This document shows, piece by piece, positions 45,749 to 53,599 of a DNA stretch of 64,000 nt. The notes below the pieces were generated by a model. That model was not told where the DNA came from. It did no database searches and saw only the letters and a list, made by a program, of their open reading frames with translations. Position 1 is the stretch's first letter, and each line of letters opens with the position of its first letter. The DNA is from Streptomyces antibioticus (GTDB lineage: Bacteria > Actinomycetota > Actinomycetes > Streptomycetales > Streptomycetaceae). The position numbers and the translations under genes were made by a program. Where the stretch lies: positions 6,829,750 to 6,893,749 of the forward strand of contig NZ_CM007717.1 in assembly GCF_002019855.1 (NCBI RefSeq), read 5' to 3'.

Positions 45749-45841
45749 GACTTCCCCTTCGATTCGATCTCGTCCTGCTCGTCCTTGCGTGTCATCAGGG
45801 GAAGAGGGGCCGAGGGCGCGTCGCACTCCCCGGCGCGCCGG

Positions 45842-45855
45842 GTGACATGTGTCAC
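45842..45855. promoter_or_regulatory. Inverted repeat GTGACA-TG-TGTCAC between antG and antH
   Basis: A 6-bp inverted repeat with a 2-base centre lies near the middle of the 230-base divergent region. Each strand carries TGTCAC facing away from the centre toward one operon. TGTCAC resembles the -35 element of some ECF sigma factors (the TGTCACA type of ECF41/SigJ). One symmetrical site could therefore supply back-to-back -35 elements for antGF and antH-P. Confidence 0.5.
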
Positions 45856-45978
45856 GCGGACTTGCCACGGGCGGGCGGGATAGCGGGACGGGTCCACCGC
45901 CTCTTGTATCGGTGAGAGCCCCGGGGAGGTCCGCAGGAGCACGGACCGTCCGCCCCGGGGTCGGTCCGAGGCGAGGGA

Positions 45979-46992
45979 GTGACAGTGGAGACGGCCGAGA
46001 CGATCACGGACTCCGAAGCGGCGCTCACCGCGCACTTCGAGGCCCTCCTGCGGGCCGGCGAGACCGTCGAGCCGCGCGACTGGATGCCCGACGGCTACCG
46101 CCGCATGCTGCTGCGGCAGATCGCCCAGCACGCCCACTCCGAGATCATCGGCATGCAGCCGGAGGGCTCCTGGCTCACCCGGGCCCCCTCCCTGCACCGC
46201 AAGTCCGTGCTCCTCGCCAAGGTCCAGGACGAGGCCGGCCACGGCCTCTACCTCTACGCCGCCGCCGAGACCCTCGGCGCCGACCGCGCCGACCTGCTCG
46301 ACGCCCTGCACCAGGGCCGCCAGCGCTACGCCGCCACCTTCAACCACCCGGCGCTGACCTGGGCCGACACCGGTGCCATCGCCTGGCTCACGGACGGCGC
46401 CGCCGTCGTCAACCAGGCGCCGCTGACCCGGACGTCGTACGGCCCCTACGCGCGGGCGATGCGCCGGGTCTGCCAGGAGGAGGCGTTCCACGTCCGGCAG
46501 GGCTACGACCTGATGAAGGCCCTGTGCGAGGGCACCCCCGCCCAGCGGGAGATGGCCCAGGACGCGGTGGACCGCTGGTGGCTGCCCGCCGTGGCGCTGA
46601 TGTTCGGACCGCCCGACACGCTCGCCGGCGGCGCCGACGCCCGCACGGCGGCCCTCGGCGCCCAGGTGTCCCGGCAGGCCATCGCCTGGGGCATCAAACG
46701 CCACACCAACGACGAACTCCGCCAGCGTTTCGTCGACCACTGCGTGCCCCAGGCGCACAGCCTCGGCCTCACCCTCCCCGACCCCGGCATCCGCTGGAAC
46801 GAGGAACGCGGCCACTACGACTTCGGGCCCGTCGACTGGGAGACCTACCGCGGCGCCCTCGCCGACGACTCCCACACCGCCCGACGGCGCGTCGCGCACC
46901 GGGTCGCCGCGCACCAGGACGGCGCCTGGGTGCGCGAGGCCGCCGCCGCGTACGCCGCCCGCGCCGGGGAGACGGCGGAGGACGCGCTGTGA
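45979..46992 (+). CDS. antH: PaaA-like oxygenase subunit AntH
   Basis: A 337-residue homologue of PaaA, the diiron catalytic subunit of phenylacetyl-CoA epoxidase. Iron-ligand regions are visible in AQHAHSEIIG (~47-56), KVQDEAGHGLYL (~80-91) and CQEEAFHVRQGYD (~160-172). With AntI-L it converts carrier-bound anthranilate to 3-aminosalicylate. GTG 45979 has GAGG 7 nt upstream; GTG 45985 is an alternative. Its stop overlaps the antI start by 4 bases. Confidence 0.93.
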   Translation: MTVETAETITDSEAALTAHFEALLRAGETVEPRDWMPDGYRRMLLRQIAQHAHSEIIGMQPEGSWLTRAPSLHRKSVLLAKVQDEAGHGLYLYAAAETLGADRADLLDALHQGRQRYAATFNHPALTWADTGAIAWLTDGAAVVNQAPLTRTSYGPYARAMRRVCQEEAFHVRQGYDLMKALCEGTPAQREMAQDAVDRWWLPAVALMFGPPDTLAGGADARTAALGAQVSRQAIAWGIKRHTNDELRQRFVDHCVPQAHSLGLTLPDPGIRWNEERGHYDFGPVDWETYRGALADDSHTARRRVAHRVAAHQDGAWVREAAAAYAARAGETAEDAL

Positions 46993-47330
46993 GCGGCGGC
47001 AGGGAGCGGGAGACGGAGAGGGAAGGCGCGGCGCCGTCCTGGGAGGTGTTCCTGCGGCCCCGCCGCGGCCTGTCCCACCAGCATGTGGGCGCGGTCCGCG
47101 CGAGCGACGCCGACATGGCCCTGGAACACGCCCGCGACCTCTACACCCGGCGCGGCGACCCGCTGTCGCTGTGGGTGGTGCGCTCCGCCGACGTGCACGC
47201 CGCGTCCCCCGCCGAACGCGACCCCTTCTTCAGCAACGCCCGCCACAAGCCCTACCGCTACCCCGAGCACTTCGCCCCGATGACCGGGGGAGACGACAAG
47301 GACGATGACGGTCACGATGCCGACGACTGA
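46989..47330 (+). CDS. antI: PaaB-like subunit AntI
   Basis: A 113-residue PaaB-family protein (W-E-V-F-L-R-P-R-R-G-L-S-H-Q-H-V-G signature at ~18-34). It is a small structural subunit that bridges the catalytic complex. GTG 46989 overlaps the antH stop (GTGA). The C-terminus is very acidic (GGDDKDDDGHDADD) and overlaps the start of antJ. Confidence 0.92.
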   Translation: MSGGRERETEREGAAPSWEVFLRPRRGLSHQHVGAVRASDADMALEHARDLYTRRGDPLSLWVVRSADVHAASPAERDPFFSNARHKPYRYPEHFAPMTGGDDKDDDGHDADD

Positions 47331-48090
47331 GACCCGCGAGTCCCACGACCTCGCCCTCCTCGCCCTCCGCCTCGGCGACGACGCCCTCGTCCTCGGCCAG
47401 CGCCTGTGCCGGTGGATCACCCGGGCGCCGACGATCGAGGAGGACCTCGCCCTGTCGAACATCGCCCTCGACCTGATCGGCCACGCCCGCGCCCTGCTCA
47501 CCCTGAGCGGCACCCTGGACGGCACCGGCCGCACCGAGGACGACCTCGCCTATGGCCGCCCGGACCGCGAGTTCCGCAACACGCTCCTCACCGCGCTCCC
47601 CAACGGCGACTTCGCGACCACCGTCGCCCGCCAACTCGCCTACAGCCACTACGCGGTGCTCTTCTACGAGGCGCTCGCCGACAGCACCGAACCGGGGCTC
47701 GCGGCCTGCGCCGCCCGGGCCGCCAAGGAGGTCGGCTACCACCGGCGGCACGCCGACGGCTGGACCGTACGCCTGGGCCTCGGCACCGCCGAGAGCGCCC
47801 GGCGGATGCGGGCCGGACTGGACGCCGTATGGCCGTACACCGCCGAGCTGTTCGACGAGGACGACCTGACGCTACGGCTGTCCGCCGCCGGGTCCGCCGT
47901 GTCGCCCCGGACGCTGCACCCGGTGTGGCGCGAGCGGGTGGGGGCGGTGATCGAGCGCGCCGGACTGACCGTGCCCGTCCCGCGCTGGGAGGCACGCGGC
48001 GGGCGACAGGGGCTGCACGGGGAGGAGTTCGGCCCGCTGGTCGCCGAACTCCAGTCGGTGCGGCGGCAGTTCCCGGGAGGCACCTGGTGA
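47305..48090 (+). CDS. antJ: PaaC-like subunit AntJ
   Basis: A 261-residue PaaC-family ferritin-like protein, the non-catalytic partner of the diiron subunit. Key segments are EEDLALSNIALDLIGHAR (~50-67, given by its core NIALDLIGHAR) and EVGYHRRHADGW (~143-154). ATG 47305 overlaps antI by 26 bases; ATG 47317 is also possible. It ends 4 bases inside antK. Confidence 0.92.
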   Translation: MTVTMPTTETRESHDLALLALRLGDDALVLGQRLCRWITRAPTIEEDLALSNIALDLIGHARALLTLSGTLDGTGRTEDDLAYGRPDREFRNTLLTALPNGDFATTVARQLAYSHYAVLFYEALADSTEPGLAACAARAAKEVGYHRRHADGWTVRLGLGTAESARRMRAGLDAVWPYTAELFDEDDLTLRLSAAGSAVSPRTLHPVWRERVGAVIERAGLTVPVPRWEARGGRQGLHGEEFGPLVAELQSVRRQFPGGTW

Positions 48091-48587
48091 CCGGCCGACC
48101 GCTCGCCGTCGCCGTGGACGAGGTGCGCGCCCGGATCGACGCCGTCCCCGATCCCGAGCTGCCCTTCGTCACCCTCGGCCAACTCGGCGTTGTGAACGCC
48201 GTGTTCATGGCGCCGGACGGTCGGATGGAGGTCGAGTTCACGCCCACCTTCCTCGGCTGTCCCGCGCTGTCCGAGATCGCCGCCGCCCTCGCGGAGACGC
48301 TCGCGGAGTGCGGGCACCCGGACGGCAGGATCCGCCAGGTGCTCACCCCGGCCTGGAGCACGGACCGCATCACCTCCGACGGCCGGCGCGCGCTCGCCGA
48401 GCACGGCATCGCCCCGCCCGGCCCGACCACCGCCCCGAGATCCGTCCGGATCGGCCTCGGCGCACCCTGTCCGAACTGCGGCAGCCGGGCCACCCGCCCG
48501 CACTCGCCGTTCGGGCCGACCCGCTGCCAGTCGGTCCTGGTGTGCGCGTCCTGCCGCGAGACGTTCCCGTACCTGGCCACGGTGTGA
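48087..48587 (+). CDS. antK: PaaD-like maturation factor AntK
   Basis: A 166-residue PaaD/MIP18-type protein with PDPELPFVTLGQLGVV (DUF59 core) at ~19-34. A C-terminal zinc-binding pair follows (C-P-N-C-G at ~131-135 and C-A-S-C at ~150-153). PaaD proteins are thought to assist iron-sulfur assembly of the reductase. GTG 48087 overlaps the antJ stop. Confidence 0.9.
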   Translation: MTGRPLAVAVDEVRARIDAVPDPELPFVTLGQLGVVNAVFMAPDGRMEVEFTPTFLGCPALSEIAAALAETLAECGHPDGRIRQVLTPAWSTDRITSDGRRALAEHGIAPPGPTTAPRSVRIGLGAPCPNCGSRATRPHSPFGPTRCQSVLVCASCRETFPYLATV

Positions 48588-48594
48588 GGCGCCC

Positions 48595-49707
48595 ATGAAC
48601 CCGACCGCATCCCGTTCCCCGCGCCGCACCGGCTGGTACCCGCTCACCGTCACGCGCAAGGAGCCGCTGACCGAGGACGCCGTCGCCGTCACCCTGGACG
48701 TGCCCCCGGACCTTGCCGCCACCTTCGCGGCCGTCCCGGGCCGGCACGTCGTCGTACGCCATCGGCGGCCCGGCCGCGAACTGCGCCGCGCCTACTCGGT
48801 GTGCCCGCCGCCCGGTGCACCCGACGCCCTGCGCCTGGTCATCCAGCGTGCCACCTCCGACGGCTTCGGCGCCCACGCCCGCACCGCCCTCGCCGTCGGC
48901 GACACCCTCGAACTCGCCCCGCCCACCGGGACGTTCGGCCTTCCGCCGATCCCCGGCGCCCACCATGTGCTGATCGCCGGGGGCAGCGGCATCACCCCGC
49001 TGGCCGCCATGGCCGCGGGCGCCCTGCGCGACGACCCCGGTTGCCGGGTCTCCCTGGTGCACGCCGCCCGTACGGCGGGCACGGCCCTGCTGGCGGACGA
49101 ACTCGCCGAGCTGAAGGACGCGTTCGTCGACCGCTTCACCGCGCTGTACGTCCTCTCGCGCGAGCGCCGGGAGAGCGATCTGTTCACCGGGCGGATCGAC
49201 GCGGACCGGCTGCGGCGGCTGCTCACGGTGCTCGACGCCCGCCCCGGCGACCGCGCCACCACGTTCAGCCTGTGCGGGCCGTGGGGTCTGGTCGAGATCG
49301 TGCGCACCGCCCTCGCCGCCTGGGGCGCACCCGCCGGGACGGTCCGCCGGGAACTCTTCTCCGCCGACGGCGCGCCCGGTGAACTCCCCGACGACCACGG
49401 CCCCGCCCCCTCCGCGCCCGCCCCCGGATCCTCCCGGGTGCGCGCGGTGATCGGTGGCCGGACCACCGCCGTGACGATGGCCCCCGGCGACCGCGTGGTG
49501 CTGGACCCCGTGCTGCGGGCCCGCCCCGAGGTGCCGTACGCCTGCCGGGACGGCGTCTGCGGAAGCTGCCGTGCCCTCGTCGTCTCCGGCGAGGTGACGC
49601 TGGGCCGTCAGCACGCCCTCGACCCGCGCGACCTCGCGGCCGGCTACACCCTCGCCTGCCGCGCCCGCCCCGCCACCCCCGACCTCACCCTCGACTTCGA
49701 CGCCTGA
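48595..49707 (+). CDS. antL: PaaE-like reductase AntL
   Basis: A 370-residue oxidoreductase with an FAD-binding beta-barrel (R-A-Y-S-V-C at ~64-69), an NAD(P)-binding domain (G-G-S-G-I-T-P ~126-132), and a C-terminal plant-type [2Fe-2S] domain (C-R-D-G-V-C-G-S-C plus a last Cys in YTLACRA). It passes electrons from NAD(P)H to the AntH diiron site. It begins 7 bases after antK. Confidence 0.93.
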   Translation: MNPTASRSPRRTGWYPLTVTRKEPLTEDAVAVTLDVPPDLAATFAAVPGRHVVVRHRRPGRELRRAYSVCPPPGAPDALRLVIQRATSDGFGAHARTALAVGDTLELAPPTGTFGLPPIPGAHHVLIAGGSGITPLAAMAAGALRDDPGCRVSLVHAARTAGTALLADELAELKDAFVDRFTALYVLSRERRESDLFTGRIDADRLRRLLTVLDARPGDRATTFSLCGPWGLVEIVRTALAAWGAPAGTVRRELFSADGAPGELPDDHGPAPSAPAPGSSRVRAVIGGRTTAVTMAPGDRVVLDPVLRARPEVPYACRDGVCGSCRALVVSGEVTLGRQHALDPRDLAAGYTLACRARPATPDLTLDFDA

Positions 49708-49731
49708 CACCCGACAGCTAAGGACACGCAC

Positions 49732-50511
49732 TTGACCACCACCACGGGACGACACCAGGACAGGACCGCCCTGGTCACCGGAGGCAGCCGCGGGATCGGC
49801 CGGGCCGTGGCCGGGCGCCTGGCCCGCGAGGGCGCGCTGGTCGCCGTGCACTACGGGCACGACCACGGCGCCGCCGAGCGCACGGTGAAGGAGATCGAGG
49901 CGGCCGGCGGCCGCGCCTTCCCGGTCCACGCCGAACTGGGCGTCCCCGGCGACGCCGCCGCCCTCTGGGACGCCTTCGACCGCGCCCTGGCCGCGCGCGA
50001 CGCGGAGCCGGGCGTGGACATCGTCGTCAACAACGCGGGCATCACCCTGCCCAAGCCCATCGAGCACGTCACCGAGGAGGAGTACGACCGCGTCTTCGCC
50101 GTCAACACCAAGGCGCCGTACTTCATCCTCCAACAGGCCCTCGGACGGCTTCGGGACGGCGGCCGGATCATCACCGTCTCCTCCGGCGCCACCCGGATCG
50201 CCTACCCGGCGATCGCCACCTACTCGATGACCAAGGCCGCCCTCGACAGCCTCACCCTCTCCCTCGCCCTCCAGCTCGGCCCCCGGGGGATCACGGTGAA
50301 CACGGTCGCACCCGGCTTCACCGACACCGAGATCAACCCCACCCTCCAGAACCCGCAGATCCGTCAGGCGCTGGCCGCGGCCTCCGTCTTCGACCGGCTC
50401 GGCACGCCCGCGGACATCGCCGACGTGGTGTCCTTCGTCGCAAGCGACGAGGCCCGCTGGGTGACCGGCCAGTGGATCGACGCCACCGGAGGCGTCCACC
50501 TCGGCCTCTGA
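49732..50511 (+). CDS. antM: Short-chain ketoreductase AntM
   Basis: A 259-residue SDR with the nucleotide motif G-G-S-R-G-I-G (~17-23), N-N-A-G (~99-102), and catalytic Ser with Y-S-M-T-K (~163-167). It is thought to reduce the C-8 ketone of the dilactone or its precursor before AntB acylation. The start is TTG 49732, supported by AAGGA 7 nt upstream and by no other in-frame start at this point; TTG is rare in this window. Confidence 0.92.
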   Translation: MTTTTGRHQDRTALVTGGSRGIGRAVAGRLAREGALVAVHYGHDHGAAERTVKEIEAAGGRAFPVHAELGVPGDAAALWDAFDRALAARDAEPGVDIVVNNAGITLPKPIEHVTEEEYDRVFAVNTKAPYFILQQALGRLRDGGRIITVSSGATRIAYPAIATYSMTKAALDSLTLSLALQLGPRGITVNTVAPGFTDTEINPTLQNPQIRQALAAASVFDRLGTPADIADVVSFVASDEARWVTGQWIDATGGVHLGL

Positions 50512-50562
50512 CCCCGCCCCCCGCCCCTCTCCCTCCGGAGTGGAAGCCCCAAGGAGCCATCG

Positions 50563-51411
50563 ATGAACGACGGCACGTCCGCGCTCGCGGACCTGTCACC
50601 GGACGACCCGCTGGTCCAGCCGTTTTCCGGCGCGAGCCCCTACGACGACTATGTGCACGCCTCGGTCCTCAACTCCCTCCAGCAGCCGCTGACCGAGGCC
50701 GCCGACGAGATGGGCTTCCTCGTCACCACCCAGGTGATGGAACTCTGGTTCACCCTGATCGTCCACGAATGGCGCACCGCCCGGGACGCGTTCGCCAAGG
50801 ACGACCTGGACGCCGCCACCGACGCCCTGGTGCGCAGCCGCCGCGCGGTCGGCGCCCTCGTGGACTCCTGGCAGCCCATCGCCGCCCTGACGCCCGCTCA
50901 GTTCAACGGCTTCCGGGCCGCGTTCGGCCGGGCGTCCGGCTTCCAGTCCGCGATGTACCGGCACATGGAGTTCCTGCTCGGCGAGAAGTCCGCCGCCCTG
51001 GTCCGCGCCCACCGGGGCGACCCGGCGGTCCACGAGGCGCTGCGCGACGCGCACCGCGAACCCTCGCTCTACGACGAGGTGTTGGGCTATCTGCACCGGC
51101 AGGGCCTGCCCGTGCCGGAGCACGTCCGGGAGCGGGACGTCACACAGCCCTACGCCTCGGACCCCGGGGTCGTCGCCGTCTGGCGGCAGGTCTACACCGG
51201 CCCGCAGCACCACCCGCTGCTCGCGCTCGGCGAACTCCTCACCGACATCGCCGAACGCGTCACCCGCTGGCGCTTCGACCATGTCATGGTGGTGCGCCGC
51301 GCCATGGGCGCCAAGACCGGCAGCGCGGGCTCGTCCGGTGTGGACTTCCTCCGGGCCCGCGCGGACCGGCTGGTCTTCCCCGAACTGTGGGCGGTGCGCG
51401 GTGACATCTAG
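50563..51411 (+). CDS. antN: Tryptophan 2,3-dioxygenase AntN
   Basis: A 282-residue haem dioxygenase that opens the indole ring of L-tryptophan to N-formylkynurenine. The signature TTQVMELWFTLIVHEW is at ~56-71, and a His near the C-terminus (W-R-F-D-H) is the likely haem ligand. This channels tryptophan into anthranilate. Its 3' end overlaps the antO start by 11 bases. Confidence 0.93.
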   Translation: MNDGTSALADLSPDDPLVQPFSGASPYDDYVHASVLNSLQQPLTEAADEMGFLVTTQVMELWFTLIVHEWRTARDAFAKDDLDAATDALVRSRRAVGALVDSWQPIAALTPAQFNGFRAAFGRASGFQSAMYRHMEFLLGEKSAALVRAHRGDPAVHEALRDAHREPSLYDEVLGYLHRQGLPVPEHVRERDVTQPYASDPGVVAVWRQVYTGPQHHPLLALGELLTDIAERVTRWRFDHVMVVRRAMGAKTGSAGSSGVDFLRARADRLVFPELWAVRGDI

Positions 51412-52270
51412 GGAGATCTCGGCGTTCGCCGCCGAGGAGGAGACCCGGGTCCTGTCGCTGCGGCCGGTCCTGGCCCCCGTCCACGGCCGCTACGGCGACC
51501 ATCCGCACCAGACCTACGACGCCTGGCCCGCCGAGGACCCGGCGGCGCCGCTGGTGATCCTGCTGCACGGCGGCTACTGGCGCTACGACCGGATGCACCT
51601 CACCCCGTTCGCCGCCTACCTGGGACAGCAGGGCTTCTCCGTGCTGCTGCCCGGCTTCCGCAGATCGGGCGGCGCGGGCGGCTACCCCGAGACCTTCGAC
51701 GACATCGCCCGGATCGTCGACACCCTCCCCGAGGGACGGCCGTACGTGCTGGCCGGGCACTGCTCGGGCGGCCATCTCGCGCTGTGGTGCGCCGCCCGCG
51801 CCCTGCTGCCGGCAGGATCCCCCTGGCACACCACGCGCCTGCCCCCGGCCGTCCTCGCCCTGGCCCCGCTGACCGACCTCGACGCCACCCGCCGGGACCG
51901 GCTCAGCAACGACGCCGCGCTGCAACTCCTGGGCGGCCCGGAGGAGTTCGAGACCCGGATGGCGTCCGTCGACCCGCTGACCCTGCTCAAGGGCGCCGGT
52001 ACGACCGGGGTCCGTACGGTGCTGCTGCACGGCGAGGTGGACGAGGAGGTCCCGCTCACCCAGTTCGCCGACTACGCGGCCGTGCACCGGGACCTGGAGA
52101 CCGTCGTCCTGCCCGGCACCGGCCACTACACGCTGATCGAGCCGGGCGCCCCGGCCGCCCTCGCGGTCGCCGACACCCTGCGCCGGCTGTCCGCGCCCTG
52201 GACCGGCGCCGCAGGGCGGCCGGAGCCCGCACCCAAGGAGCCCGGACCGGAGGAGCCCGCCCACCCATGA
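51401..52270 (+). CDS. antO: AntO, alpha/beta hydrolase (kynurenine-formamidase-like; N-formyltransferase)
   Basis: A 289-residue alpha/beta hydrolase. H-G-G-Y-W near residue 50 is the oxyanion motif typical of arylformamidases; the nucleophile is Ser in G-H-C-S-G-G (~117-122), with a late His in G-T-G-H-Y. By homology it would deformylate N-formylkynurenine. From the antimycin literature as I recall it, AntO is described as the enzyme installing the N-formyl group of 3-formamidosalicylate. Both fit a formyl-handling serine enzyme. GTG 51401 overlaps antN; the C-terminal ~20 residues are Pro/Glu-rich. It overlaps antP by 4 bases. Confidence 0.88.
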   Translation: MTSREISAFAAEEETRVLSLRPVLAPVHGRYGDHPHQTYDAWPAEDPAAPLVILLHGGYWRYDRMHLTPFAAYLGQQGFSVLLPGFRRSGGAGGYPETFDDIARIVDTLPEGRPYVLAGHCSGGHLALWCAARALLPAGSPWHTTRLPPAVLALAPLTDLDATRRDRLSNDAALQLLGGPEEFETRMASVDPLTLLKGAGTTGVRTVLLHGEVDEEVPLTQFADYAAVHRDLETVVLPGTGHYTLIEPGAPAALAVADTLRRLSAPWTGAAGRPEPAPKEPGPEEPAHP

Positions 52271-53526
52271 CCACCGCGCCGTCGGCATCACACGCCGAAC
52301 TGACCCTCATGGCAGTCGAGTTGGACGCCCGCACCCCCCTCGCGGACACCCGTAACCGGTTCCTGCTCCCCGCGAACGTCGTCTACCTCGACGGCAATTC
52401 GCTCGGCCCGCTGCCCGCCGCCGTCCCGCCCGTCCTCGACGACGTCCTGCGCCGCCAGTGGGGCACCGACCTCATCGCCTCCTGGAACACCCACGGCTGG
52501 TGGGACGCGCCGCTGCGGGTCGGCGACACGGTGGGCCGGATCGTCGGCGCCGCCCCCGGGCAGACCCTAGTCGGCGACTCGACGAGCGTGCAGCTCTACA
52601 ACGCCCTCGGCGCGGCGGCCGCGTTGCGCCCCGGACGCCCCCTGCTGGTCACCGACCCCGGTCACTTCCCCACCGACCGGTACATCACCGACTCGGTGGC
52701 CGCCCGGCAGGGCCTGGAGGCGCGCCGGGTGCGCCCCGCCGACCTGGGGGAACTGCTCGCCGCCGAGGGCGACCGGGTCGCCGTCGTCGGCTACTCGCCC
52801 GTCGACTACCGCACCGGCGAACTGCACGACATGGCCGCGCTCACCCGCGCCGCGCACGACGCCGGCGCGCTCGTCCTGTGGGACCTGTGCCACGCGGCCG
52901 GCGCGATGCCGGTCCGACTCGACGCGCTGGGCGTGGACTTCGCCGTCGGCTGCGGTTACAAGTTCCTCAACGGCGGCCCCGGCGCCCCCGCCTTCCTCTA
53001 CGTCGCCGAACGCCACCACGAGCACTGGAGTCCCGCCCTGACCGGCTGGACCGGGCACGCCGACCCGTTCGGACTGCACGACACCTACACCCCGGCCCCC
53101 GGGATCGCGCGGGGCCGTGTCGGCACGCCCCCGATGCTCTCCCTGCTCTGCCTGGAGGCCGCGCTCACCGTTTTCGACGGACTCGACCTGGACCAGGTGC
53201 GCGCCAGGAGCCTGTCCCTGACCGGCTTCCTGCTGCACTGCGCCGGCACCCTGCTGGACGGCCTCGGCTTCGAGCCGGTCACCCCGGCCGAGCCCGAACG
53301 CCGGGGCAGCCAGGTGTCGTTGCGCCACCCGCACGCCTACGGTCTGGTGCGGGCGCTCGCCGCCCGGGGGATCGTCGGCGACATGCGCGCCCCCGATCTG
53401 CTGCGCTTCGGCGTCAACGCGCTCCATCTCTCGCACGCTGACCTGCTGCACGCGATGACCTCCCTGCGGGAGATCGTGACGACGGGCGCCTACGATCCGG
53501 CTCCCGAGCGGAACGCCGTGACCTGA
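52267..53526 (+). CDS. antP: Kynureninase AntP
   Basis: A 419-residue PLP fold-type I enzyme that cleaves kynurenine to anthranilate and alanine. The cofactor lysine lies in G-C-G-Y-K-F-L-N-G-G (~234-243), with DLCHAAGA just before. It completes the tryptophan-to-anthranilate route with AntN. ATG 52267 overlaps antO (ATGA). antP is absent from the shortest antimycin clusters, so its presence classifies this one as an intermediate form. No antQ follows. Confidence 0.92.
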   Translation: MTTAPSASHAELTLMAVELDARTPLADTRNRFLLPANVVYLDGNSLGPLPAAVPPVLDDVLRRQWGTDLIASWNTHGWWDAPLRVGDTVGRIVGAAPGQTLVGDSTSVQLYNALGAAAALRPGRPLLVTDPGHFPTDRYITDSVAARQGLEARRVRPADLGELLAAEGDRVAVVGYSPVDYRTGELHDMAALTRAAHDAGALVLWDLCHAAGAMPVRLDALGVDFAVGCGYKFLNGGPGAPAFLYVAERHHEHWSPALTGWTGHADPFGLHDTYTPAPGIARGRVGTPPMLSLLCLEAALTVFDGLDLDQVRARSLSLTGFLLHCAGTLLDGLGFEPVTPAEPERRGSQVSLRHPHAYGLVRALAARGIVGDMRAPDLLRFGVNALHLSHADLLHAMTSLREIVTTGAYDPAPERNAVT

Positions 53527-53558
53527 GCCGGGCGGCTGGACCAGGTGGACGGTCCGGA

Positions 53559-53590
53559 CCGGGCGGCACGGCGCCAACCGTGCCGCCCGG
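53559..53590. terminator. Bidirectional terminator at the right border of the antimycin cluster
   Basis: CCGGGCGGCACGG (53559-53571) pairs perfectly with CCGTGCCGCCCGG (53578-53590) around a 6-base loop. It lies between convergent antP and the metallopeptidase gene and closes the antH-P operon. Confidence 0.8.
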
Positions 53591-53599
53591 CAGGCCCGT

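Noticed and set aside
45979..49707. A separate phenylacetate degradation operon
   Set aside because: The five genes are PaaABCDE-like, but no paaK, paaG, paaZ or other catabolic gene is present. They sit between antG and antM in the antimycin order, so they are antHIJKL.
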